A stretch of DNA of 64,000 bases from Gnetum montanum (lineage: Eukaryota > Streptophyta > Gnetopsida > Gnetales > Gnetaceae). A model generated the notes under the pieces. It was not told where the DNA came from. It saw only the letters and a list, made by a program, of their open reading frames with translations, and did not search any database. Positions 12,600 to 23,980 of the stretch are shown here, piece after piece; the first letter of the stretch is position 1; the number at the start of each line of letters is the position of its first letter. The stretch covers positions 322,057 to 386,056 of the forward strand of contig MNCI01002706.1 of the NCBI GenBank assembly GCA_015680685.1, given 5' to 3'. Both the position numbers and the translations under genes were made by a program.

Positions 12600-15004
12600 A
12601 TCAACAAGCCAGTTCAATAGTTAAGATCAAGGACATTTCAGTGTCCTACTTGGTGCATGCCATCGCAAAGACCCTTGGGTTACCAGAAACTCGGGAAAAC
12701 CTTGCAAAGATCCCAACGTAAGTAGATCCTGGTGTTAAGAAAGAATGGACAAAGTGGTGTTATAGAGTAGACCACAAGGAGTTTGGTGCACTAACCATGG
12801 TGGAATGTGCATTTTAAGATTGTAGCCTTCTACCTCAATCCAATGATGAGGCCAAGTAATATCATAGCTTTCTTTGCCCATGCATGTGTTGCTCTAAGCA
12901 ATAGATTCCCAGTCAACCCTCCATAATTAATCTATCTTAAGATAGAGAAGTAATTTAAAGAAAATGAACATGAACGAAAGGCACTCCACTTCCCATGTCT
13001 CATCTAAAAATTATGCAAGAGGGGAGGCATAACATACTATATAAATGATGTTGTCTGACATGCTTTGTCCACTTTCTAGGTAGAGATTATGAAGGATAAA
13101 GTGTCTACCAAGTCATCCAAGAAGAGGAGCAGCAACCACCACCTCCAAAACCTACTCAAAAAACAATGTTGGAGTCCCACATTACCCTTGAGTGCATGAG
13201 CAAGATTCAAGTGCATCTCTTACAAGAGTAGGAGCAATGAGCAGGAACAAGTGGTGGTGATCCATTTTTGTATCATCAAGTGATGAATCACCTCAATAAA
13301 GTGGCTTGAACCATTATCCAGATGAAAGGAGGTGCTCTCAACCCAAATAATGTAGCTACCCATGAGATTAAATCTTAATACCTGAGAGATAACGATATCT
13401 CACTCTTAGCAGCAGCAATTACTATAAATCTCTGGAAACGCCACTATTTTTTTTGGTGCATCTAGAAAAGGGCAAGGGAGAAACTTTCTTGGTGATGTAG
13501 CACCATGGGCACAACATAGTAGTAGAGGTCAATGCTGATAGAATTGCTGAAGCATTGAATGCACCTACAACATTTGTACTAGATGTTTCTACACTCAGAG
13601 ATTTTTAGACGTCTATAAGAACCCTTAGCAATAGATTGAGTGTAGCCTAGCACAAAGAGTTGCTAGATTAATTGGTGGAAACTGGACAATTTATTTTAGA
13701 TGTCTTTTACCTTCTAGATACAATCACTGTAACCTTGTTGAAGCTACTAGAAGCAAAGGACAACTACATCATATTGGAGGGGCAACTCAAAATAGCCCAA
13801 GCACAAAACTAATGCTTGGATGCGAAGGTAGCTAAATTAAGAGCCTATCTTGCTGATCCCACATTTCTTAAGCCTACACTAATAAGGGATGAAGCCTTCA
13901 AGTAGCTTAAAGGTAGGCTCAAAAAGATTAAAAACAAGAAGAAGATGGTCATCTTCGACCCATCCATGGCTAATGCCAAAATATACATCATTCAGAAGGA
14001 CTTGTTCTAGATGCCTCATGAGAATGAAATTCTAACCATAGAAAATCATTTCCTATGGAATGTTGATGTGTAAAAGTAGCAAATGCAAGATTTTATCAAT
14101 CAACAGTAGGAGTAGCTAACCAGAGTAAATAATGAATTGAGGAGATTGATATTCAAAAATAGAAATCTCTCCATGGAGAAAGTTCGTGCCCTTCACCAAA
14201 AGTTCATAATTAAGATAGCTACCCAGAAGAAAGAGGCTCTCTAATTTGAGAGAGTCAAAAATCATTATAGAGATTAGGTTGGTCTACAAAAGGAAATTAA
14301 TGAAAAAGAAATCCAACTAATGAAGGCAAAGATAAATGAGGCCCTCTAGCAACTCCTGCACGAAGGTAATGTGTGGCAACCTATCTTTGATAGGTTGAAT
14401 GGATACAACAAAGTGAAAATCTACATAAAGGAGTTGCAGATCAAGAAGATGACAAAGTACATGGGGCTTCTCAATCTCCATTATGCAAATCTAGTGATGC
14501 TGACTACTGATAGGCTATGGCTAGAATTGAAGAAACAAGTGGCCAACTCATACTTGTTGTACGAGGCAAAGTTCAAGCATCACAAAGACATCAAGCAAAA
14601 GCTTGAAATTTCCAACACCAAACTCAAGGTTCTCAAGGTGAAGTTCACTGATCAACAATCAACTACTAAGAACTTACCCAAGTTAATGAATGACTACCAA
14701 GAGCTACACAATGCACTCAAAGCATTCGATATCGAATGTAAATAGTTTGCTGCCTAGTTTGTGAACATTAAGGAGCTTTTCCCTACAATGCCCTATCCAT
14801 AGAATACTTCCATTCTAACCTACAATGACAAAGCCATGTGAACTATCAATGATCCCCCAAAGTAAGGAGGAGAAGATAAAGGCACTATTGGATGCCTTTC
14901 ATCTTCCACCAGAAGTGGCAGCTATAGGACAACCAGCATGTGCATCTGAAGCAATAGAAGCCTCTTTGGAGCCTCAAGAGCCACCATTGCCTAGGACCAT
15001 TTGA
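12600..15004 (+). pseudogene. Third ORF after integrase, coiled-coil rich, unknown
   Basis: I do not recognise this protein. Read across stops and shifts it gives about 800 residues: an N-terminal region with CYRVDHKEFGALTM, a Pro-rich linker (QQPPPPKPTQ), a middle region, a long Lys/Glu/Gln-rich and probably coiled-coil region, a module LNLHYANLVML in the longest open stretch (14,371-14,745), then NIKELFPTMPYP and a Pro-rich C terminus ending EPPLPRTI before TGA. The same protein is readable in three other copies here, with matching order and the same kind of C-terminal end. The position is that of the env-like ORF in Athila elements, but I see no clear signal peptide or membrane segment. 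Confidence 0.6.
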
Positions 15005-15168
15005 TCCTCTTCAATGTCTTCAATCCATCTAAGGAATTATGTTTGTCAATTTTGTCCTAGTGATCAATTTTTTTGTTCTGAAAACCAAAATTTTGTAATC
15101 AATGTAAAATTGTACACTTCAACACTTAGTTTTTGTTGTGTTGTTTGTGTGTTTTTTTTTTGTCAGTC

Positions 15169-15577
15169 AGTAATCCCATACCTTTCCAAATTTTGTAAAG
15201 AGCTTGATGACAAGTTTTCATTCAATCATGGGGGTATGATGAAACATAATGGTTTAGGTACGTCGACGGGATGCTGTCGATGCAACCTTATCAATGTGAT
15301 CCCATTGATGCAAGGTTTGATTCATTGATGTGTACCCATTGATGAGGCATCCCATTTTCACCTATAAATGTGAACCATCTACCACATTTATGACATTCTT
15401 TTCATAAGTTTTAGTGAACCTCTAGCCATTTTTCTTCCCAAAAGTTAGAATATTTTCTAAGTGCCATCAATAGCAGTCAAAGAGTGTATGGATCTAGTTT
15501 TCACTCATCAATAATCCCATAACTTCCCAAATTTTGTAAAGAACTTAATGATGAGTTTTCATTCAATCATGGAGGTA
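15169..15577 (+). repeat. Direct duplication of 3' end: PPT plus part of LTR
   Basis: The block at about 15,169-15,237 (GTAATCCCATAC ... CAATCATGGGGGTA) and the first 260 bases of an LTR (15,238 to about 15,499) are followed by a second copy of the same pre-LTR block at about 15,511-15,577 and the full 3' LTR. The spacing of the two copies is about 342 bp. The element therefore has two consecutive polypurine tract/LTR-start junctions. Confidence 0.75.
15567..15577 (+). promoter_or_regulatory. Polypurine tract of the Athila-like element
   Basis: The sequence TCATGGAGGTA lies directly before the 3' LTR start. The equivalent GGGGGTA, GGAGGTA or (on the minus strand) GGGGGTA is found before the LTRs at 15,238, 31,315 and 24,858, which defines this short G-rich second-strand primer for the family. 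Confidence 0.6.
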
Positions 15578-16424
15578 TGATGAAGCATCATAGTTTGGCT
15601 GTGTTGATGGGATGTCATCGATGGAACCTCATCAACATGATTTTGTTGACGTAGGGTTTAACTTGTTGATGTGTACCCATCGATGAGGCACCCTATTTAT
15701 ACCTATAAATGTGCACTGTCCACTACATTTATGGCATTCTTTTCATAAGTTGTAGTGAATATCTAGTAGTTTTTCTTCCTGAAAGTTAGAATATTTTCTA
15801 AGTGCCCATAGTAAGAGTCAAAGAGTGTACAGATCTTTATTTGAGCAATATTATACCTGAGCACTGCAATGTGCAATAATAAAGATGAGCTTTCTAATAA
15901 ACCTTGTAGCACTTGGATTAGATTAAATGTTTTATTTATGCATTTAATATTTTAAAAAATTTCCTTTAATTTTTTAAGTAATTAAGTAATTACTTAAGAT
16001 AAATTAAATAACACTTAATTAAAACACATAATGCTTGGTAATCTCAATAATGCTTAATGTTTGGTAACCTATTAGCATTATATTTGTTCAACATGTGTAC
16101 AACAAGTGGGAACATATGCTTATGTTAGGATTAGTTAAGTGTTAGTTAGTTGATTAGATTAATTTAGTAATTAAATATCTTTATTCTTTATTCTTAGGTG
16201 ACTTAGAACATAAAAAGATAAAAATCATAAGAATCATATGCCTTAGTTATACTTAACCATACCCTTGTACTCACAAGTACAACTGGGAAAACAAAGATTG
16301 CAACAATTAATTCACCTCTTAGATTAGTGTATGTTAAAACCTAGAAGTCCTTGGAATTCAACCAAATCATGCATAACGCTTATCATTCATATGGTTGGAT
16401 GTAAGGTCTACTTGATGCTCATCA
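15578..16424 (+). mobile_element. 3' LTR of the Athila-like element
   Basis: This 847-bp LTR begins TGATGAAGCATCA and ends GCTCATCA, followed by the target duplication AATGT. It is clearly paired with 4,969-5,819, but its U3 is about 30 bp longer because of extra CATCGATG and GTTGATG type motifs. The TATA-like box is at about 15,700-15,708. Confidence 0.9.
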
Positions 16425-16429
16425 AATGT

Positions 16430-16491
16430 TTATAAAACTAGAAAAATAACCCTAGTAAAAGCTTCCCCATGTGATGATACTGGATATGTCA
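16430..16491 (-). mobile_element. Resumed LTR end of the chromovirus-like relic
   Basis: If the Athila-like element with its AATGT duplication is removed, this short segment joins 4,537-4,968. On the minus strand it would supply the LTR start, TGACATATCC. The boundary is inferred. Confidence 0.35.
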
Positions 16492-16512
16492 AGTAGCTTA
16501 GTCATGGGAACA

Positions 16513-17429
16513 TGATAAAGCATCATTTTGTTAAGTTTATCAGTCAATTGAGATATCATAGATGCTACATCATAGATGCTATGTCGCATATGTGTTGTAG
16601 AGTCCCTGTCAATGTATCTTAGTTGGCTACTATATCATAGATGCTACATTGCATCTGTTCTATCGTAGATGTGATATTGCATCTACTACAACTTAGCTAC
16701 ATCGATGCATCCTCCTTGATGTAGCCATATGTGTTAACGCATCCTTGTCAACACAATGCTTATATTTACCTATAACTATGCAAGCAACCACTGCATATTT
16801 GTTTCTATGGCTCCTTACTTGAGTGGCACTGTACCTAGACACATTCCATGAATGGCAATAAGACTAAGATTAATTCATATTCATTGTAGCACTTTGACTT
16901 AGAATAGATTTACTTTTAATGAAATTTGTTTCTATGTACATAGTTAATATTTATATTTCCATGCATGCTAATCAATTGGTAAAATGAGCGTAACTAGTTT
17001 TGAGTGTGAACATGTATTTTCTTGGTAATCCCAGTAGCATTGTTTCTTAGTTTGCCTAGTAGCATAACACTTAGTAATTTCAATAGTGGGTATGTGAGTT
17101 TAGGATGTGTATGACAAGCTAGGAATAAATACTCATCATCCTTAGGATAGCTTAGAATTTAATTTTATCATTAATTAGATTAAATAATTAATTTATATAT
17201 TATTATTAATTTAGTTTAAGGCCCTAAAAATAACAGTAATCATATGCCTCACTTTGGACTAAACCATACATGATAAAGCTATAGCTAGTCCAAGTGGAAA
17301 TACAACAACCTACAATTGATGCTTAACTATCTAGATGCCACACTAGTTTCATTCATGGAATTAGACTGGATTGCATGTGAATACTCATGATTTGTATGGT
17401 TGGACATAAGGGATACTCGCTTCTCATGA
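16513..17429 (+). mobile_element. LTR of a second plus-strand Athila-like copy
   Basis: This 917-bp LTR begins TGATAAAGCATCA and ends CTCATGA (one change from TCATCA). The first 250 bases hold repeated CATAGATGCTAC-like motifs and replace the shorter U3 of its relatives; the usual TTAGAATATTTTCTAAGTGCCC block after the TATA region is missing. On its right are a primer-like site (17,430-17,448) and gag. On its left is a polypurine-like CATGGGAACA, so it looks like a 3' LTR from one side and a 5' LTR from the other. Confidence 0.75.
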
Positions 17430-17448
17430 TTGATGTTGTTACTAGGGA
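17430..17448 (+). promoter_or_regulatory. Primer-binding-like site
   Basis: TTGATGTTGTTACTAGGGA directly follows the LTR and aligns with the tRNA-Asp-like site at 5,820-5,838, with further C-to-T type changes. Confidence 0.5.
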
Positions 17449-17563
17449 TGATGATAGTGATCAAGATTATTTATATTACAAACACGCACTGTAAAAGCAT
17501 TCATGATTTATCTTTTAGGAAATATTAATATTTTAAGCCACATACATATTATTAATTAAAAAA

Positions 17564-17910
17564 ATGTCTCCTTCACATAGGTCAATAATTCATCACATGA
17601 TGAGAGGACTAGTAGGAGAAATGATAAGATCTATATTGAAGAGAATTAGAGTGAACCACAATAAGCAGGAATGTCATATGCTCATTTCAACCCTTACTAT
17701 ATTCAAGGACTACATTCAACTATTGTGGAAAATCTTGGAGGAGATGGAAAAATTTCTAAAATAAGAAGGATCTTAAGTCCTAGGACCTCATCCAAACCTA
17801 AAAGAGATGAATCAAGGAACCATAGGAAGAGATATAGAAGCCATAGTGATTCTCCCAGTTCTTAATCTTCCTCTTCCTCTTCAACATTTAGGTCTAATGA
17901 AGATGAACAT
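17564..17910 (+). pseudogene. Gag N-terminal part, interrupted
   Basis: An ATG at 17,564 (MSPSHRSIIHH) starts the same gag N-terminus as at 5,978. Frame shifts follow, but the segment NLGGDGKISK, RTSSKPKRDESRNH and a Ser-rich tail match the minus-strand copy at 23,574-23,980 (NLGGDDVSPK, KTSSKPRNDKSKD). The reading stops where a minus-strand LTR begins at 17,911. Confidence 0.65.
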
Positions 17911-18771
17911 TGATGAGCAACAAGGTACCCGCTATGTCCAACCATACAAATCACAAGCGTTCACACATGATCCTATCAAATTCCATGGATGAGTCTAGTT
18001 GTGGCATCTAGATCGTTATGCTTTGATCGTAATTTTTTGTCTTCCCACTTAGACTAGTGGTCGCTTTGTCAAATATGGTTTATTCAAAATTGAGGCATAT
18101 GATGTTGTCTAATTCTATGCTACTCCTAATAACAATAAAAAGATAAATTAACTAAGCTAATGAACTATGGAAAATTAGATCTAAACTAGCCTATGTGCGA
18201 TGAGTATCCATCCCCAATCATCCATACACGCCATGGACTTTGTCTAACTATCACTAGGATTGCCAAGTATACGTCACTGGGTTTGCCAAATGATACATTG
18301 TTGGCTTACCAAGTACTTACACATAAGCACTCATGATTAAGTCATACTCATTCCACATAATGATAGGAATAGTAAATAGCAATAAATGGAAACATTAACT
18401 AAAGAAAATAGTAAATAATTAAACAATTAAATAACTAAATTAATAATAAATCTAAGTTAATGTAACAATGATGGAAGTAATCTCAATCTTTATTTCTAGT
18501 CATGTAACGTGTCCAAGCACGTCATACTCAAACAAAGGTGTCATACAATTACAAACATCACACTACGAGCATGCATTGGCAAATGCAAAAATCTAAGAAA
18601 GACTATTAAAAACTGAGAACTAAAACTATTCTTTTTTTATATCTCAACCATGCACCCAAGTGTTATATTTATAGGCTAGCACAGGAGAGGTGATATCAAG
18701 TATCCAACATCATTTCTTAGGACCCGATATCACATATTCGATATCAAGGCCAACAAATTCATGACTCATCA
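17911..18771 (-). mobile_element. 3' LTR of the minus-strand copy
   Basis: This 861-bp LTR reads on the minus strand from TGATGAGTCATG (18,771) to GCTCATCA (17,911). The first 100 bases contain several GATATC palindromes (for example CGATATC at about 18,725 and 18,740), then a TATA-like box. Next to 18,771 the minus strand has ATGGGGTTA, the polypurine tract. Confidence 0.85.
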
Positions 18772-18966
18772 TAACCCCATGAATAAATGAAAACTTGTCC
18801 TCAAGTTAAAAAAATGAGGAAAAGGTTCCTTACAAAATATTGAAAAGGTATGGAATTATTAACTAACTTAAACATCAAAAAAAATAAAACAATTGACTTT
18901 TACATGCCACAGTGGTGTTTCACAAAAATTGGAACACAATATTACAAAATGCAAAATTGGGGAAGC

Positions 18967-21660
18967 TCATGTTGTTCCTAGAGGTGGTGGCTCTTCCATC
19001 GAGCACTTCCCTTTGTTGCCAAGCTTGTGAAATTTGTAGTGATCAAGAAATTCCTACAACTTTTCTTCTTCTATTCGTGGGTCATGTACCATCCAGGCTA
19101 TTAAACCAATGCGTGCTAGTGCTAGTACATCCCAAGGACATGGCAATTGCAGAAACATCTTATTGTGCTTTACATACTAGGCTGCAAACTATCGTCATTC
19201 TTCCTTAAAGGCCCTAGCTTTCTCTCTTAATTATTGATAATCTATTAATTTCCAAGCTAGGTCTAAGCTGAAATCCTTCTTTCCATGGTAGCTAGCTTTA
19301 ACCACCTTTAATTCCAAGTTTGTCACATGGAGCTTTTGCAAAGCTAGCTAAACTCTTTTTTATAGAATGAATAAGTGGTTGCTACTTGTTTTTCTAGCTT
19401 GCTTTTGGGCCAACCTACTATTAACATGGAAAGGTTGGCATATCTGAGGTTAGCCAATGCTATGTATTCCTTCAAATCTTGAATCTGCAAATCTTTGTTT
19501 TTTACTTCTACTTGATGAACCAATGAATAACTATCCAAGATGAGTTGCCAGTCAAGATTTCACACTGACATGGCTCCAATACTAGCTTTAGCCATCTGGA
19601 TTTCTTTTTCATTTATTTGCTCATACATGCCTACTTGGTTGCAAAATGTTCCTTCAACTTCTCATGTTTCCTGGCCTCATTTTTCCACGTGTTGATTTTG
19701 ATTGCTAACTTTTTTTAAATAGTGTAGACCTCCTCCATTAAGAAGGTTCTTTTTTCCCTGGCCAATCTACTAATATCCTAGTTGACCCTCATCAGTTGCT
19801 CCCTCAACTAATGGAAACTTTCTTCTAGAATATTCCTTTGTTGTTCAATGGTGATCAACCTGGAGTTTTTTGCAGTGAGCTATTTATTCTCCTCCTAAGT
19901 GATAATCAATGCCTTTTTGTAAGCATGGGATTGTGCATCAAAAACAAAGGAATTTCAAACTACCATCTCTTTTTCTTGCTCAGTAGCTTTATTTTCATCA
20001 ATCAACTTGATCATCTACTCTATTCTAAATTGCTCTACTTGGTCAAGCATGATAAATTGAGTAGGATCTCATCTTTCAGCTCTTAGGGTGGCCAACTCTT
20101 ATTGTAACCATTGCACCTCTACTTCTGCATGCTCTACCCTAGTCTCTACCATAACTAGTTTTCCTTTAGTGGGAATGAGGTTTGATTGTGTTGTAGCAAC
20201 ATCACTATGGATGTCAAATAAGGTAGTCACTTCCCACAATAATTGATCTAATACATCCTCATGTACCATAGGACTCATAAAGTCCTAGTAAGCATTTGAG
20301 CATCTCTAGCCCTAGTTAAATCTACTGAGGGCACAACAAGCACATTGAATGATTTTTTAATGTGGTTTATAAGCACTTCAACTATGCCTACCACATCCTA
20401 ATGCTACATTACCACAACTGTGGCACCTTCTCCTATCTCAAGCATCACTTGGAAGGATGCAACATTTCTAGAGATTTTTCTGAACAACTTCAATTTTTCT
20501 ACTAATTGTAGTGAGATCTACCCTCTTATTAGATCAACTGAAATGGTGGGCTACACCTCATCCAAGTCTCCAAAGAGGCTTGATTCTTCCCTACTTCCCC
20601 AACTGAGTGTCTTAGCAATTTTCTGTAGGTGGCTCATTGAGGATCTATAGTCTTGTGGTGGTGGCAATGGCAAAGCTTCCATTTCAAGGAACTATTTAGG
20701 CTCTCATTCTACTTCTTTTTCTAGTTCAACTTCCTTCTCTAGTTCTTGTTCTTCACCAAGTTCTTTCCTAGGTACTGTAGGTTTGAGCAACTCTATGAAG
20801 GAAGCGTTTTGAACTTTCTTGGGAACATCATTTGTGTACCCCTAGGATTCCAGTGTGCTTGCATAACTTTCTACTTAGGTAAGGGAATAGAAGAATTAGC
20901 TTCTCTACCTTTTTCTCCTCAAACCACCTTTGGGTCTCTATGCAATATAGCTAGGGAAGGTTGGCTACATACTTGCGCATTAGGATGGCATTTCCCCTAG
21001 CTACATAGGTGGAGATTCAGTTGAGCCCTTTGGTGGAAAACAAGTGATATGTCCCTATTTTGAAACAAGTTCTTTCCTCTAAAGTTAATTCATTGTATGT
21101 CTTTTCATCTTTACTGTATGCCTGCCTCAGCCACAGCCTTCTTGTGTTGAGGTCAAATCTTGTAGACAAATGGGCTAACTTAGCCCTTTCATTTGGTAAA
21201 TTCAAAGCTTCGCTAATTTCTTTAACTAAGAAGTTAACATTGACTCCACAAATGCTAACTTTGGTGCCTTCCTCCTTTTTATGCCAGAATTGATATGTTT
21301 CTCTAAGATGCCACTCACCACTATCTCAAAGAATAGGCCACAAAGGTGATGCCTGAAGTTGTGTCCAAATTACTTCTAGAGAAAATTCCATAAATGGATC
21401 AAAGTTCATCTCCATGATGATCATGGTCAACATGGATTTTTCTAGAATGGCCTCAAGGAATTCCAAGGACAACATGAGATGTTGTCCTTACATAGGGGCC
21501 TACGGTTCTACAACCTCTCCTTGGACCAACTGTCCTATGATAGGAGCCTCTTGGTGAATGTTGAATGAGTGAGCTTCCTACTTCTCATGCTTTGCACGTT
21601 CACCTTGTTGGCCTCAGCCACCTCATGGGTGCTTAGCTGCTCACTACAAAGGTTCTCCTT
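18967..21660 (-). pseudogene. Third ORF, minus-strand copy
   Basis: This is the same unknown protein as at 12,600-15,004, read from about 21,660 down to TGA at 18,967. Matching landmarks are the N-terminal WLRQAYSKDEKTYNELT region near 21,120, ISRNVASFQVMLEIGEGA near 20,460, NQVGMYEQINEKEIQMAK near 19,620, the ALANLRYANLSML module (19,344-19,538 is open) and the C terminus EEPPPLGTT then stop. It retains CAA at 19,635-19,637, where three sister copies have stop codons. It carries many other stops, so it is not functional as read. Confidence 0.6.
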
Positions 21661-23309
21661 GTGCTCCTATTTTAGGACCATCTACAATCAAGCAAAGATT
21701 TGGTGATAATAACGTTGTGTTCTTTATCATTAATCAATTTACACCTTACTCGTTGCCTTAGTTCATATGATTGTAGAGTTAGAAAAAGTTTTAGGAAAAA
21801 TCCCAAAAAGTATTTATCATCTTTTACAACCCTTTGCAATTGATTCCTTTTTCCTTGTGTGTGGCTTATTATAATGATAATGGCTCCTTGGGTGAAAAGA
21901 TTAAAGTTTTTGGCATTATTATGATTGATTTTTTAGTATAACACTTATGGTTTTTAACATTATTACCCTTATAATATCCTTTGGGCAATAGCAAATTTCA
22001 AAAAAGTGGTGCAAGTTTTGCATGCAAGCATCCCCCCACAACTAAGTTGAACACTCCAGGATCAAATAGGTTCAACTGATATGAGAATCAGAGTGGTAGA
22101 GAGCTAAATATTACAAGTTGTAGTTGGTTGCGTAGAGCTCTAATTGGCAAGAGAAAATTTAAACAACTTCCCTAGCTACAAATGATGAAAATAAAGTTTG
22201 GGCACCACTGGGATCATATATATAGGTTTTGTGCAACTTGATATCAAGTATCCAACATTATGTTCCACTTGATATCGGGTACTTGATACCAAGGTCCATG
22301 AATAAGCATCTTATGGGGGTACTGAGCATAAGAAATGAAGCCCTAGGTTGATTGGAAGGTTAAGAATGATGTGGTTGTGTCAAACAAGTACAAGTTACAA
22401 AAGGTACACAAGTGGATCATCCCCAAAGTAGGCTCTAACCTATAATGTCCTTATGTAACCACACCTACAAATGTCCATAGGCACTAAAGGGGTTGAATGA
22501 AATGCATACCTATGCAACAAAACACACATGTTAAAACCACCAATTTGAGATAATAACTTTATGTTACACAAAACCACAAGTTAGGATCAAACAGACAGCA
22601 AGATGAGATAGACTATAGAAAGGATTGCAGAAATTGGGACATGAGCTATCTTACGATGGGCACAATGAATCCTTGTGTGTTATTAATGGTTAAATAATCA
22701 TGGATCCTTCTTTCTAAGATTCAAACCAAGTTCAAACTACATTTCAATGACATCACATCATTTCATCATGTTAGCAAACAACCAAAAGACAATCATAGTT
22801 ACAAGGAGTAACATCACATAGCATTTTTTCCAAGGGAGGAGCTTATTTATGGCACAACCCTTTTTTCTTTATTTTTCTCTCTTTTTCTTTTTTATGGAAG
22901 TTCTAAGAAGCCTCCAACTTTCAAGCATGGGTACATGTCTTTCTAGTGGAGCCTATAGAATTTATTCAATGTCTTTTTATGGTACTCTTACTTCCATTTT
23001 TCATTAGATCTACAAGGATATAATTATAGCCTCAAGAACATCATAGAACATATAGAAGTGTCCAAAGAGAATCCACAAATCCCCTTGATGTCACAGCCCT
23101 TACATTTTGCCTTGGTTCTACACTCTACTGCCTGGACACAATGATTATGGATTTATTTTTAGGTTGGATGATGAAAAAGAATATCATTATGACTAGAGCA
23201 AGAACCTCTTATTAATGGGATGGGTGGATGGATGACATGGTCTCACTATCTGAATAATTAGTCCCTTATGACTCAACAACATAGAGAAAACCTCACCTCA
23301 ATGGGCAAC
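21661..23309 (-). other. Non-coding part of the minus-strand copy
   Basis: This AT-rich sequence has no readable domain and corresponds partly to the spacer after integrase in the full copy (the GGATGGGTGGATGG stretch at about 23,217). A piece at about 22,200-22,320 contains two GATATC motifs and TATCAAGTATCCAACAT, also found in the start of the LTR at 17,911-18,771. It may therefore be an LTR fragment, but its borders are unclear. Confidence 0.4.
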
Positions 23310-23980
23310 ATGATTGTTTTATTCACTTTCAATATTGTAGAAAGCATAGGCATCATGGAAGGCTTGTAAATGATGTTGCAAATCTGAATCATAGCCTCTT
23401 GAAAATTTAGAAATATTATTCATATTAAGCCTGGGTAGGCGATTCTCTTTGTGATGCCTATGAGATATCTTAACTACCTCTATGATCTACATTAGGCTTT
23501 CAGTGGCCAAAAAGGGTTCATTGTCATCAAACAAGTTGTGATGAAAATTTCTATTTGATTGATTATGAAGATTTTATCTATGTTCATGTTGATGACTGTG
23601 AGTGTTCCTGTGGGTTTGATTTTTGTTTCTATTCCAACCCTTTAGTGGAGCTTTACCTTCACACCTACATTCATCTTCGTCAAAACTAGACGTTGAAAGG
23701 GAAGAAGAAGATGAGGAACTGGAAGGATTGCCATGGCTTCTATGGTGTTGCCCAAGGTCCTTTGATTTATCATTTCTTGGTTTTGAGGAGGTCTTAGGCC
23801 TTGAGGCCTCCCCTAGTTTAGGACTTACATCATCTCCTCCAAGATTGTTTGTCCTAGGTGAATGTAGTCTTTGAGTGTTGTTAGGGTGGTCATGAACATA
23901 AGAAGCCCCTACATTAGGTTTCTCACTCCAACTTTCTTCACCATATATCTCATTAGTTCTCCAATGAATGTTTCTATTAT
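23310..23980 (-). pseudogene. Gag remnant of the minus-strand copy
   Basis: The minus strand is open for 146 codons (24,014-23,574, the first part being LTR sequence) and then continues with stops. It contains NLGGDDVSPK, KTSSKPRNDKSKD, a long Ser run, then MNNISKFSRGYDSD and FHDAYAFYNIE, matching gag at 6,840-6,950 of the full copy. At about 23,310 it passes directly into sequence found after integrase in the full copy, marking the deletion. The gag N-terminus is lost at the junction with the LTR at 23,981. Confidence 0.65.

Larger units (their letters stand above)
4969..16424 (+). mobile_element. Athila-like Ty3/gypsy element with both LTRs and TSD
   Basis: This is an element of 11,456 bp. 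The LTRs at 4,969-5,819 and 15,578-16,424 both begin TGATGA and end TCATCA. The flanking bases are AATGT at 4,964-4,968 and AATGT at 16,425-16,429, a perfect 5-bp target duplication. Inside come a tRNA-Asp-like primer site, gag, protease, a deleted RT, integrase and a third ORF, then a polypurine tract. Gene order, protease and RT wording, and the ORF after integrase fit the Athila branch of Ty3/gypsy. All genes carry stops and shifts, and RT plus RNase H are largely missing, so it cannot be autonomous. It sits inside the LTR of the chromovirus-like relic. Confidence 0.9.
17911..23980 (-). mobile_element. Minus-strand Athila-like copy without pol
   Basis: From right to left this copy reads: part of gag (23,980 to about 23,310), a direct jump to the sequence that follows integrase in the full copy, the third ORF (about 21,660-18,967), a polypurine tract (18,772-18,780) and a 3' LTR (17,911-18,771). 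The gag C-terminus, protease, RT and integrase are absent. The left flank AACAT (17,906-17,910) should be one half of the duplication; its partner was not found because another copy (23,981 to about 27,020) is inserted in its gag and the far end is damaged. Confidence 0.75.
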
